A program made the position numbers and the translations under genes. This document shows positions 1-11,572 of a stretch of 64,000 nt of DNA, in pieces (position 1 is the first letter of the stretch; every line of letters starts with the position of its first letter). Under the pieces are notes generated by a model. That model searched no databases. It had not been told where the DNA came from and worked only from the letters and a program-made list of their open reading frames with translations. This DNA is from Tritrichomonas musculus (Eukaryota > Parabasalia > Tritrichomonadida > Tritrichomonadidae). The DNA is taken from the NCBI GenBank assembly GCA_039105265.1, contig JAPFFF010000036.1, forward strand, positions 310,001 through 374,000, read 5' to 3'.

Positions 1-486
1 CATTTATTTTATTTTAATATGCTTTTTTTGCTCTTTTTTTTAATAAAATTTACGATTATTTTCAATTGAAAAAGTTTTCAAAAAAGTGGCTAAAAAACAC
101 ATTTTTACATTTTTTCCCCCATTTTTCCTTTCAATTTTTGGGGGCTAAAATAAGTTCCCCTTTCAATATAAATTTCAAATGTTAAAAAATTTATAAAAAA
201 AAAAAAAAACAAATAATATTATATATGCTGCCATAAAGAATCAAATAATAATAATAATAATAATAATAAACATTTTTATGTTAGAAAATTTTTACCAATT
301 CTTACAGCCAGCCGCAAAGTCTCAACCTCCGCTATGGGTTATGTAGCCTCGTTAAAATTTATGTACCAATATAAAAAGATTTTTTTTTTCAATTATTTTA
401 TAAAAAAAAAAAAAAAGAAAAAAGGAATCATTGATCAGATTTGATTATTTTATTATATAGAATCATTCTATTTTCTGAAAGTTTAA
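1..486. other. AT-rich intergenic DNA with AAT microsatellite
   Basis: No coding frame or RNA gene is visible. The stretch holds several A or T homopolymers and an AAT/TAA microsatellite at about 245-270. A less AT-rich patch at about 305-355 matches no tRNA fold I could draw. Confidence 0.6.
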
Positions 487-2349
487 TCAGAAAATATTAA
501 CTTTATTGATTGGTATTGATATTTCTTTGAATTTTGAACTGAAATTATTTTGTTCTACAAAAAATCCTATATTAAAAATACTATATTCGAATTTCTCCCA
601 AGAATTTTCATTTTGGCTATAAGCAATTAATTTATATTTGCTTATATTGAAATAAAACAGAGGATATTCTTTAGAATATTTCTCTCTCTCTGATGGCATT
701 ATTTTGAATGATTCAATTGATTTGCAATTTTCAAAAGCGCACCTGCCAATCAATTTTATACTTGGAGGCAAAACTACATTTACCAAAGATGTGCAACCGG
801 AAAAGGCTCTTGGATTAATCTCTTTTAAATTGAAAGGAAAATCTATCTTTTCAAGTGAAGTGCAATCTTCGAATGCTCTACTGCCAATAGTTAGTACAAA
901 ATAAGGAAGTTCGATATTTTTAAGTGATGTGCAGCCTTCAAATGTATTTTTGGAGATCGCTTTTATCATCGATGGCAGTTTTATTGATGTTAATGATGAG
1001 CAGCCTTTGAAAGCACCTTTTGAGATTGTTGTGACTGTTGGTGGAATTTCAATTGATGTTAATGAAGAGCAATTCATAAAAGATTCTTCTTTAATCAGCC
1101 ATTTGATGGATGGCAACATTTTGACTTCTGTTATCAAATCACAATTCTTATAGACGTCATATTTGATAACATTGAGAAATGGATCAAAAAGATTCATAAT
1201 TCCAACATTGTTCTTTTTGGCAGCAATGCGAAATGAGTCTGACAAATCATAATCAATTTTCACATAAGTTCTTTTTGGACTTAAGTTTGTTAAAATGTAT
1301 CTGGCAATTGTTATGTAATTGTATTTGCATGCGCAATCTAAAACTTTTTTATCTTTGATGACTTTTTCAATATCTGAAAGAAATTCGAAATTTAAATAGC
1401 AAATGCCATATGTGTTGTCATAGTAACATGCTTCATCAGTTAAATTATTTATGATGTAGTCGGCAATTTCATTACGTTGATACTTGATTGCAAATTTCAA
1501 TAAATATTTGAATTCATTATTGTCAGGTTTGATATATGTTTCAATAAGGTGTATCATATCGGCTGAATTTGAATAAATAGCATAAAACCATAATGAAGTT
1601 GGTATTTCAACATTATTATAAACTAAGTATTGAAAAATACGAATGGCCCCATAAAAAGTTGCATATTCAATTAATGTTATTTCTTTTTTCTTCATTAAAA
1701 ATGGATTACTTTCAAATATCGATTCCTTAATTAAGGTATTCGAAAGATTTATATTGGCTTTGTTGACATAGCTAACAAACTCTTCAACTGAATCATTTTT
1801 TATTAATTTGCAAATATCATTATCATTTTCACCAAGGAATCTTTTTTCGTTAAAAATTGATGGATCATATAATTTGACTTTTGTTAAAATTTCACTTTTA
1901 TCTGGGTCAGGAAGCATTGGTACTATGTCTTCATAAAAATAATATTGATAGGATGAATATTTTTTCATATTCTTCTCAATAAAATTAAAAACACTTTCAT
2001 CTATCTTAATGATATCGTTTTTCTTGAGATAAAGTAAAACTAATTTGTTATTTTTGAAAATATTAAAAATTTCTAAATTTGAGAAGGTTTGTTTGATTTC
2101 TTTTTTAAAAAGAATGATGAGATTCTCAAATTTGCTGAGTATTTTGGAGTTAGGTTTGTAACTATTTATTTTGTAAGATATCATTTTAAGTAATATAAAG
2201 AAATCTTCTGACGTATTGCTGATTTGTTCTTTTCTAATATAGTTGATTAAATTATCAAAAACATTATTTAAGTCATCTTCGCATTCAAAAAAGTCATATA
2301 TCAGCCTGTAAAGTTCTTTCTTTTGATCGAAATACAACTTTATATCCAT
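487..2349 (-). CDS. Ankyrin-like (DUF3447) protein with BspA-type leucine-rich repeats
   Basis: This 620-residue protein has two parts. Residues about 180-400 look like the degenerate ankyrin repeats of the DUF3447 type common in trichomonads, with segments such as IEYATFYGAIRIFQYLV. Residues about 400-555 hold BspA-like (LRR_5) repeats of about 23 residues with the pattern AFxGCSSLTSIxLPxxV. In trichomonads these families are very large and some BspA members are surface-exposed, but here I see no signal peptide and no membrane segment, so a cytoplasmic scaffold role is as likely. The ATG at 2349 is the first in frame. The gene stands alone, with several hundred AT-rich bases on each side. 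Function is inferred only at family level. Confidence 0.8.
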   Translation of the reverse strand: MDIKLYFDQKKELYRLIYDFFECEDDLNNVFDNLINYIRKEQISNTSEDFFILLKMISYKINSYKPNSKILSKFENLIILFKKEIKQTFSNLEIFNIFKNNKLVLLYLKKNDIIKIDESVFNFIEKNMKKYSSYQYYFYEDIVPMLPDPDKSEILTKVKLYDPSIFNEKRFLGENDNDICKLIKNDSVEEFVSYVNKANINLSNTLIKESIFESNPFLMKKKEITLIEYATFYGAIRIFQYLVYNNVEIPTSLWFYAIYSNSADMIHLIETYIKPDNNEFKYLLKFAIKYQRNEIADYIINNLTDEACYYDNTYGICYLNFEFLSDIEKVIKDKKVLDCACKYNYITIARYILTNLSPKRTYVKIDYDLSDSFRIAAKKNNVGIMNLFDPFLNVIKYDVYKNCDLITEVKMLPSIKWLIKEESFMNCSSLTSIEIPPTVTTISKGAFKGCSSLTSIKLPSMIKAISKNTFEGCTSLKNIELPYFVLTIGSRAFEDCTSLEKIDFPFNLKEINPRAFSGCTSLVNVVLPPSIKLIGRCAFENCKSIESFKIMPSEREKYSKEYPLFYFNISKYKLIAYSQNENSWEKFEYSIFNIGFFVEQNNFSSKFKEISIPINKVNIF

Positions 2350-3125
2350 GAATTTAAAAAAATGAATTTTTTTTTAAGAATTTGAAATAAAAAAACGTTA
2401 ACATATTTAGTATTGAAAATAAAAAATTTTATAATTCAATTAAAAAATTTTATTAAGTATTGTTTAATATACCAAATTATGAGATTTTTTAGCTGAAAGA
2501 AATTTTCTTTTCGGTGTTAAAATAAAGTGATTTTTTCATCAGTAAATTAAATATCAAAAAAAAAAAAAAAAAAAAAAATATTTTTTACTTATGATAATCA
2601 GTCATCACTGTTAATTTATCCCACAAAATCATATTTTATTCATCAGAATTAGCATATACAAGTGATAATTTCATATTATTTTTTACGATTTTCTCCAATT
2701 GTATGATCATTAGTTAGTTCTTCTTCATTTTTTTTCTTTAATTCTAACTGGTGTTGATTAACCAAATTTCTTTTATTGAAATGTTTTTTCTTCTTTTCTT
2801 TGGAAATCTTTGAAAATTTGTAAAATGTATTACGATTTGCAAATCTAATTCTATGAATATTCATGTGTACATATAATTGGGTATAAAATTCATAAAGTCT
2901 CTTTTATTTTGCTTCATACTTTTTTTACAAGATTAGTTCTTCTCCATGAGACAGTTAGATCGAAATGACGATTAATTTATGGTAATTCATTAACAACTTC
3001 TTGGAAAAAAATTAACCTAAATAATTTATGATTAGGTACAAATCTCATTTAGGTGAGAAAATATTACAAATATTGATTAAAAAATATAAATAAAAAAAGC
3101 ATCATCAAATCTTATTTCGATGCTG
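2350..3125. other. Intergenic DNA, one doubtful small ORF
   Basis: The stretch is mostly AT-rich with a poly(A) run near 2555-2578. A Lys/Asn-rich minus-strand frame of 62 codons (2676-2864) begins with ATG, but has no recognisable domain and the composition expected by chance in AT-rich DNA. I do not call it a gene. Confidence 0.5.
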
Positions 3126-3696
3126 AAGTCAATATCGCAGCGGCCGCCCGCTCGATCCGATCTCAGCGGTCTGCACCTGGGAAGGAACCTTCTACATGCT
3201 CGCAAAGAGCGACTGGAGTGGCTGGCAGCCCGTCTTCCACATTGGTAGCCGAGAAGTTTTCCTTGACATTGGCGATGACGAGCCAGTGGCGCTTTTTGGC
3301 GGTTATCAAAATGCAGCGGCGATCTGTGAAGAAGGTGAAGTCATCTTTATCAACCGCGAAACCGCCATTAAATCACCAGAATCGCGCATCGAGGCTTCAA
3401 TGCTTCCCGGTGGTGAGAAAGCGTCGAGTGACGCCTGCTGCAATGAGCCTGTCTTTTTGCTGAGCGCGAGCGGGCGGGTCTTCACGTCAGCCGTCGAAAG
3501 TTCGAGCAGCGCCCTCCATTTCACAGAAGTTGCAGAGCTTTCAGGTAAAGAAATCGTCTGCTTGTCTGGCACACATGCACACTGCCACGCAGTCAGCAAG
3601 GAAGGCCGAGTCTTTGGGCGAGAAATAAGCGAGATTTCATCTTTACGCGAGATTTCGTCCCTCAGAAATCGCGAAATCAGGGCCGCCTCCGCATGA
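3126..3696 (+). pseudogene. GC-rich fragment of an RCC1-like repeat protein
   Basis: An open frame without an upstream ATG runs from about 3126 to the stop at 3696. Its product (segments DWSGWQPVFHIGSREVF, VALFGGYQNAAAICEEGEV, PVFLLSASGRVF and HCHAVSKEGRVFG) shows the spaced 'a-sxxGrvf' pattern of RCC1-type beta-propeller blades. RCC1 proteins are usually 400 or more residues with seven blades; only about three are present. The piece is much richer in G and C than its surroundings and both edges are abrupt. The C-terminal end repeats EISSLR. It is most likely a truncated gene fragment that moved here; a chimeric assembly join is also possible. The RCC1 assignment is tentative. Confidence 0.5.
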
Positions 3697-3960
3697 ACCA
3701 ATCATTCACTTTTCGAGGCGCGAGAAGGGAAAATCCTCTCATGCTGATACAACTGCTATGGGCAGCTCCTCCTCAGCGGAGTATATCTATACACTTTACG
3801 AGGCTGCAATCGCCTGTGGTGAAGGTTTCTGTGCTGCTGGAAGTTGTGTCAGCGCAGTTTTCGTTGGGGGAAGGCCGCCTCCAAACACGCCGAACATGCG
3901 AGTCGATTGGTATGAGTGAAATCTGCATCTGCAATGCGACTTACGAATCGATTTTTTGCA
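3697..3960 (+). pseudogene. GC-rich coding remnant following the RCC1-like fragment
   Basis: After the stop at 3696 the GC-rich composition continues to about 3960. A frame from about 3750 to a stop near 3927 reads plausibly as protein (for example AEYIYTLYEAAIACGEGF) but is out of frame with the preceding fragment and has no start. It is probably part of the same displaced gene, separated by a frameshift. Confidence 0.35.
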
Positions 3961-4418
3961 TAATTGCACAAAATAATTGCTTTGCTATAATTATAATAAA
4001 CATTTAAATGTCTTACTTGTCCTGATGCGCGTATTTAAAAAAGTTTAATCTTATAAACTGATCGCTAAAAACTGATTTTTCTATAAAAGCACTTTGCAGC
4101 ATTTTTTGGCACTATTTTTTGATTTTACTTAGATGTTAAAATTAAGAATATAAAATTGATCTGTATTTAAATTAAAGTTTTAATATGTTAAATGCAAATA
4201 TCAAAAAATAAAACCAAAATTAATCAAGAAATAAGATATTTTCCTTCAACTTAAATCTCAATTTTATCATTAACCAAAATAAACTTATTTTTAAAGTTGA
4301 TTATTATTTAATAATTAAAAAATGATACATTGAAGTATTGAGCACAAAAAACGTTTCTAATTAGAATATAATTTGATATGGTTAAAAATTGACCATTACG
4401 ATAAAAATAGAAAAAAAT
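3961..4418. other. AT-rich upstream region of the kinase gene
   Basis: Nothing coding is visible. The composition returns abruptly to AT-rich DNA near 3960. Confidence 0.5.
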
Positions 4419-7400
4419 ATGGATTTTGATAAAGCTTTCTTTGATACTTCTGACTATGAACTCGGTAAAGAGCTTGGCCATGGAAAATTTGGGACAGTTT
4501 ATTTGGTTGAAAACAATGACAATGAGCAATTTGCTGCCAAAGTAATTAATGTCGGAGATGAATTTACAGGGAAAGAGCAAATGTTACTAATGCGTGAATT
4601 TGCGATACTTTTAGGTCTCAAGCATCCCGCCATTGTTAAATTCAAAGGCATAAATTTTCATTCATTTGAAGAAACGATGGCTCTTCGTCCAACTCTTCTT
4701 ACTGAATATCTTCCAAACGGTTCTTTCAAAGACATTCTCAACAAGCAGAAGACTGGCAATGCAGATTCTGATTGGAATCCTACCAAGAAGTACGTTTGTA
4801 TGCTTGGCATTGCAGATGCAATGCGATATCTTCATAAGAAAGGAATTCTTCATCGTGACTTGAAGCCAGAAAACATTCTTCTTGATGAGAATTATTATCC
4901 ACGTATTTGTGATTTCGGTCTTTCTCGATGCTTTGCAAAAACTCTCACAAAATCAATGAAATTGTCAATGTCAGGAAAAATGGGGACCCCTTTGTATATG
5001 GCACCTGAATTTTTCACTGATGAAGATCACTTCGGACCTGGAATCGATGTTTATGCTTTTGCTCTCATTGCGTATGAAATTGTGTCCGATATTGAGCCTT
5101 ATACAGAAAAAGGACAGCAGCCATCTTACGGTGCTCTTTGCAAAAAGATAACTGATGGCATAAAACCGAAATTTGTTGATGGAATAACTGAACCAATGAA
5201 AGATCTGTTGGGCCGTTGTTGGAGTCAAGATCCAAAAGATCGTCCTTCTTTTGATGAAATTTTCGAAGAATTGTCTTCAAGCTTCAATTATATATATGAA
5301 GATGTAGATGAAAAAGAAATTAAAGATTATCTTGCCGATCTTGAAGATTTCTGGAATGAAGAAAAATCAAAGTTTGATGATCAACAACAACAATCACAAC
5401 AAATACAAGAAGAAAAAGAAGAAGAAGTTAAAAAAGAAGTTAAAAAAGAAGAAGTTTTAAAAGATGAATCTTTACAAAAAGTTGATCAAAATTATTTTCT
5501 TGAAATCATTCAAAATCAAAAGAAAGTTTGTTTGGAAATCGTTAAAGATCTTGTTGATAAACAAGGAAATGTTGAAGATACTCATTTGGATTCAGTTCAA
5601 GGAAATATTTTGCATCTTGCTTGTAAGTCAGGAGATATTGACCTTGTAAAATATCTTATTTCATTAGATAAGATTGATATTAATACAAAAACAATTTTTT
5701 TCATTATTTTTTAATGATGTTTTTGATAATGTTGATTTCATTATGTTACAAAAAAATTAATTTTTTTATGAAATTAAAAAAAAAATTAAAATATTTATGA
5801 AACAGTTTTACACCTTGCTTGTGAATCGGGAAATATTGATCTTGTTAAGTATCTTATTTCATTAGATAAGATTGATATCAATGCAAAAACAATTTTATAT
5901 AAAAAAATTTTTTTTGAATGATGTTTTTACTGAATTGAATTAATTACATTCCAAATGTTAAAAATTTTCATGGAATTTTTAAGCATGATTATTAATAATA
6001 CAATATTGCATCTTGCTTGTGAATCAGGATATATTGATATCGTTAAATACATTATATCATTGAATAAGATCGATATCAATTTAGAGACTATTTTTATGGA
6101 ACTTTTTCAAATAAAATTTCGCTTTTTGATAGATTTTATTCAATTTCGAAAGAATAATAATTTTCATGGTGTTTATAAAATTATTATGATTTATAATACA
6201 TTATTGCATCTGGCATGTAGATCAGGAAATATTGAACTTGTCAAATATATCACTTCACTTGATAAGATAGATATGACAGCAAAAAATATTTTTTTACTTA
6301 TGTTTTTTTGATGTAGTTTTATTCAATAATGTATTTATTACATTTCAAATAAAAATATTTGTTTTAATGATATTTCTTCAATTTAAAATATCTTTTGAAA
6401 CAATATTACATCTTGCTTGCAAATCAAATAAATTGAATTTTGTTAAGTATATCATATCATTGAAAAAAATTGATGTAACACAAAGAAACGTTTTATTTAA
6501 TTTTTCAAATAAAATTTCAATGTTAACTGAAATTCATTCAATTTCTTTCATTATGAATATTCATAATGTTTGCAAATATTCATTATTTTTGAAACAATTT
6601 TACATCTTGCTTGCAAATCAGGTAATGTTGATCTTGTCAAATATATTATTTCATTGAATAAGTTAGATGACTTACTTAGCTCTATTTCTAATGATCTAGA
6701 TTTTTATGAAATTCAATAATTATAAGGTTTTTTAAAGATGTTTTTCGACTTGCTTGTGAATCTGGAAATGTTGATCTTGTCACATACCTTGTTTCATTGA
6801 ATAAGATTGATATCACATCGAAAGACGTTTTTTTATTTTTTAAATGATGTTTTTAAAATAATCAAAAATTAATAATATCTCAAAATAATTATGTTTTTCA
6901 TGGAATTTTTAATATCATATTGATTTATAATACGGTGTTGCATGTTGCTTGTGAATCAGGAAATATTGATCTTGTTAAATATCTTATTTCATTGAATAAG
7001 ATTGATATCACATCACAAAATGTTTTGCATTAATCATTTTTAATAAAGTTTTTACCAACAAAGAAGTTTTATTTCATTCCAACAACAAATATATTTAATG
7101 GGATTCCAATAATGTAGTATTTATAATACAATAATTTATCTTGCTTGCAAATCAGGAAACATTGATCTTGTCAAATACATCATCTCATTAGATAAGTTAA
7201 ACATAGCATCGAAAACTATTGAACTTTACTTTTAAATGATGTTTTTTTATAAGCTTTTAATATTTCAAAAGAGTTGGTATATTTAATGAAATTCTAAAAG
7301 CATAAAAATATTTGTAATACGATATTGCATCTTGCTTGTAAATCAGGAAATATTGATCTTGTCAAGTATATCATCTCTTTAAATAAGATTGATATAAAAT

Positions 7401-7789
7401 CCAAAAATATTTTTCTTTGTTTGTTGTTGTGTGTGATGTTCCAAACTTTTTTGTGCTTTTTATTCAATTTCAATAGCTTTGATATTTATGGTATTTTAAA
7501 ATCTATTTGATCTTATAATACAATACTTCATCTCGCTTGTGAATCAGGAAATATTGATATTGTTAAATATATTGTTTCATTTAATGAGATTGATATTACG
7601 ACAAAAAACGTTTTTTATTCATTTGTTTGTTTTTGATGTTTTCATAAAAATATTCATTATATTCCAAAAAGTGCAAGCATTTTATGGAATTTGAAATCAA
7701 AATTTATTTTTAAAACTCCTGTTGACATTGCCAATGATTTCAGTCATGAAAAAATTGTGCAAATCTTAGAAAATGAATTGGAGAGATGA
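4419..7789 (+). CDS. TKL-like protein kinase with C-terminal ankyrin repeats, interrupted by about 11 spacers
   Basis: The first continuous part (4419 to about 5690) encodes a protein kinase. It has a glycine loop GHGKFG (about residue 20), the ATP-binding lysine in FAAKV, the catalytic loop HRDLKPEN (about 145), DFG (about 164), and GTPLYMAPE in the activation segment. All catalytic residues are present, so it should be active. An acidic/Gln-rich linker follows, then ankyrin repeat 1 (NILHLACKSGDIDLVKYLI). Ten more intact ankyrin units follow, about 196 bp apart, with non-coding spacers between them. A last half-repeat (TPVDIANDFSHEKIVQILE) ends in TGA at 7787-7789. I chose ATG 4419 because the sister gene at 11370 starts at the matching place. 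Exon joining is inferred, not shown. Confidence 0.7.
5690..7711 (+). repeat. Array of intron-like spacers between ankyrin-repeat exons (plus strand)
   Basis: The His codon of the (T)ILHLAC motif occurs at about 5613, 5811, 6009, 6208, 6409, 6603, 6746, 6941, 7137, 7328, 7529, with the terminal half-repeat aligned at about 7724. The usual period is 191-201 bp, with one shortened unit of 143 bp. Each roughly 93-nt repeat unit is open in one frame, while the roughly 100-nt spacers contain stops and vary in length by numbers not divisible by three. The spacers share a 5' edge [AG]TTTT, an internal box close to TTCATGGAATTT, and a 3' edge TTTATAATACA or TTTGAAACA. They lack canonical GT...AG ends. 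Confidence 0.7.
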
Positions 7790-8023
7790 ATTCTCACTTT
7801 AATTACTTTTCTTTACTAAAATAATTTTTTTAAGGGTGTACTCTTCTTATTTTGAATGATAAAATTTAACTATGACGATTAACATTTGAATGAGAAATAG
7901 ATTTTAATAGTGAGCCTTATTTTTCAAGTTTATCTAAATAATTTGATGTTTTATAAGCAATATATAAAATTAAAAAAATTAAAAAAATTAAGAAATTAGA
8001 TTTTATTAGGTAAAAATGAAGTA

Positions 8024-11000
8024 TTAAGTCTTCAACTCATTTTCTAAAATTTTGGCAATTTTTTCGTGGCCATACTTTCGAGAAATGTCAACATATGTTT
8101 CAAAAATAATAAAAATTTAAAACCCCATTAAAAAGTCTTAAATATGAAATAGAATAAATGTATAGATATTAAAATGTCATTAGAAAAAAAAAATAAACCG
8201 TTTTTGATGTGATATCAATCTTATTCAATGAAATGATGTATTTAATGAGATCAACATTTTCCGTTTTGCAAGCTAAATGAAGAATGTTTTCATAAACAAT
8301 TTATAATTTAAAATTCCATGAATATTTTTATGTATTAAAATATAATAAAAAAAATTTACATTGAAATTTCAAAAGAAAAAAAAATTATTGAAAACATTCT
8401 TCGTCGTCGAATGAATCTTGTTTAGTGAAATAATGTATTTGACAAGGTCAAGGTTTCCAGATTCGCAAGCAAGAAGCAATATAGTATAATAAATCTTTTT
8501 TATTTTGGAATTCCATAAAAAAAATTTATATGAAATTGAATGAAACCGATACTATTGAAATTTTATTTAAAAAAAAAATTGTGTAAAAAAAACGTTTTTA
8601 GAGGTTATATCAATCTTATTTAATGATATGATATATTTAACAAGATCAGCATTTCCTGTTCTAGAAGCAAGATGAATTATAGTGTTATGAATAATAAAAA
8701 ATTTTATTAAATTCCATGAATTATATTTCAATTGAAATTGAATAAAACCGTTTTGTTTGAAATTTTATTTAAAAAAAAAATTCATTTAAAATTGTTTTGG
8801 TTGTTATATCAATCTTATTTAAAGATACAAGATACTTTACAAGATCAACATTACCTGATTCACAAGCTATGTGCAATATTGTGTTATAAAACAATTTGAA
8901 TTTTTTGAATTCCATGAAAATCAAAGTTTTTTTAAAGAATAGTATGAATTTATGATTTGTTTGAAACTTTATTTAAAATTTTAAAATTTGTAAAAATGTT
9001 GCTCGACGTGATATCTATCTTATTTAACGAGATTATATATTTGACAAGTTCAATATTTCCTGATCTGCACGCAAGATGTAAAATTGTGTTATAAATGGAT
9101 TTTGATTTAAAAAACACTATAAAAAAATTAATAAAAAAAAATTGAATTAATCATATTCAATTTGAAATGTCATTCAAAAAAATGAGAAGGAAAATGGTTT
9201 TTGAAGTAAGATCGATCTTATTTAATGAAATAAGAGCTTCAACAAGATCAATATTTCCAAGTTCGCATGCAAGATGAAGAATTGTTTCATGAATTTTTAA
9301 TTCAATAAAATTTCATAAATTTTCAATTAATTCAAAATTGAATTAAAAACAAATTAATTGAAATTTTATTTTAAAAAGAAAAAAAAAAAAATATTTTTAG
9401 ATGTAACATCAATCTTATTCAACGAAATGAGATATTTAACAAGGGAAGTGTTTCCTGATTGGCAAGCAAAATGCAATATTGTATTATAAACAAAATGCAT
9501 TTAAAATTGAATAAAAATGTCGAGTATTTAAAATTGAATAAAACCGTCAAAATAGAAATTTTATAAACAAAAAATTTAAAAAAAAAATGTTTATCGCCGT
9601 CACATCAATGTTGTTTAATGACATGATATATTTAACAAGATCGATATTACCAGATCTGCAAGCAAGATGTAATGTCGTGTTATTAAAAAAAAAATTATTT
9701 AAAATTCCATAAATATTGAGGCTATTCAAAATTGAATAAAAACAGTTATCATTGAAATTTTATTAAACAAATAATAAAAAAATTGTTTTTGCGGAGTAAT
9801 CTATCTTGTTCAATGAAATAAGATACGTTACAAGTTCAAGATTTCCAGATCTGCAAGCAAAATGCAATGCTGTTTCATTTAAAAAAAAAATTTTAATGTC
9901 ATTCAAAAAAATTTTTTTTGAAATGTAATTAATAAGAATGAATAAAAAACTTTATAAGAAAGAAGAAGAAACGGTTTTTGCTGCAATATCTATCTTTTTT
10001 AACGAAATGATGTATTTGACGAGATCAACATTCCCTGATTCGCATGCCAGATGCAGTGCTGTTTCATAAAAAAATTGAATCAAAAACTTCATTTTAAAAT
10101 TTTTTTTTTTGGAATATAATGAATTATTTTTTGATTTAAAATATCATAAAAAATAATGATGATAAACTGTTTTCGATGTAATATCAATCTTATTCTGTGA
10201 AATAACATATTTAACAAGATTAACGTTGCCTGTTTTGCATGCCAGATGTAATATATTATCTTCAACTTTGCCGTGTTTTTCAACAAGTTCTTTTACCATC
10301 TCGAAATAAACTTTTCTTTCATTTTCAATCAGTTCTTGGTTATTTGAAGGCTGATCGATTTCTTTTTGAGCTTCATTTTGGTCTTCCTTTTGTTCTTCTT
10401 TTTTGTCTTCTTTCTTTGGGACATCTTCATTTTGTCTTCTATCTTTGAGCAAATCGAGGTAATCATTAACTTCGTCTTCATCAACATCTTCATCTAAATA
10501 ATAAAAGTTGCTTGATAATTCGTTAAAAATCTCTTCGAAAGAAGGTCGCCTTTTTGGATCTTGATGCCAGCAGCGTGAGAGCAAGTCTTTCATTGGATCT
10601 GTGATTCCATCAACAAATCTTGGCCTTCTCCCTGCCAAAACATTCCTCACAAGCTTAGCCATGTTTATACTCTTTCCATTTTCGCTATAAGGTTCACTCA
10701 CAGTGACGATTTCGTAAGCCAGCATTGCGAATGCATAAACATCAATTCCAGGGCCAAAATTCTCTTCATCTTCAAATAATTCGGGGGCCATGTAAATGGG
10801 TGTCCCGACTTTTCCTGTCATTGACAATTCCATTGATTTTGTGAGAGACTCGGAGAAGCTACGGGACAATCCAAAGTCGCATACAAGTGGATGAAAATCT
10901 TCGTTTATTAAAATGTTTTCTGGCTTCAAGTCGCGATGAAGAATGCCTTTCTTGTGCAGATATCGCATTGCATCGGCAATTCCAAGCAGGCAGATGTACT

Positions 11001-11370
11001 TTTTGGTGGGACTCCATGAACGATCTCCAAGACCCGCTTGTTCTTTTCTAAAAATTTTTTTTAATGATCCGTTTACGGCGTATTCCAAGAGAATGGTTGG
11101 CTGAAGTTGGCTCGGATCATCAAATGAATGAAAATTGATTCCATAAAATTTGAGTATTGCAGGATGATCAATGTTCTTCATTAGTAATGCTTCACGTATT
11201 ATAACCATTTGGTCCCGGGCTGAGAAAGATGAACTTTGGCTAAAGATCTTTGCTGCAAAAGGTTTACTCTCATGATTATTTACTAAATAAATTCTTCCAA
11301 AAACGCCTTCACCGATCTTATGATTTAAATTATAGTCATCGGTATCAAAAAATAGACTTTCTATTTCCAT
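8024..11370 (-). CDS. TKL-like protein kinase with C-terminal ankyrin repeats, sister of the plus-strand gene
   Basis: The continuous 5' part (11370 down to about 10144) encodes a kinase with glycine loop GEGVFG, lysine in FAAKI, HRDLKPEN (about residue 142), DFGLSR and GTPIYMAPE. All catalytic residues are present. A Lys/Glu/Gln-rich linker leads to the first ankyrin unit, and ten further intact units extend leftward at about 196-bp spacing. The last half-repeat (VDISRKYGHEKIAKILE) ends with TAA at 8024-8026. It is closely related to the kinase at 4419-7789, from which it is separated tail-to-tail by only about 234 bp, so the pair looks like an inverted duplication. Removal of the spacers is inferred from the preserved exon frames. 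Confidence 0.7.
8090..10150 (-). repeat. Array of intron-like spacers between ankyrin-repeat exons (minus strand)
   Basis: Eleven ankyrin units plus the terminal half-repeat lie on the minus strand, with the LHLAC motif near 10240, 10045, 9856, 9660, 9465, 9266, 9070, 8868, 8668, 8472 and 8274. I read several units (for example around 9430, 9240, 8440 and 8230) and found each open and similar to the consensus. Spacers show the same edge motifs and the same internal box (ATTCCATGAA on the plus strand) as the plus-strand array. Confidence 0.7.
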
Positions 11371-11572
11371 TTGATAAAAATAAATTTTGAATGGTCAAAT
11401 TTTCGCCTTTACAAAAATTCAATTATTCTAAAAGATATAATTTGAATTTTCTCATCTGAACAATATTTTGCTGCTTTTTAGCATATTTTTTATGAAATGC
11501 ATCAATTCTAAATTATATTTATAATATTTTTACCATCACACAAAAATAAAAAGAAAAGTTCATAATTGAAAT

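Noticed and set aside
305-355. A tRNA or small RNA in the GC-richer patch
   Set aside because: No cloverleaf, box A or box B could be drawn.
2676-2864. 62-codon minus-strand frame as a gene
   Set aside because: Lys/Asn-rich composition is expected by chance in this DNA and no motif or relative is visible.
5690-7711. Canonical GT-AG or GTATGT...ACTAACACACAG introns in the ankyrin array
   Set aside because: I looked at the edges of every plus-strand spacer and found neither motif.
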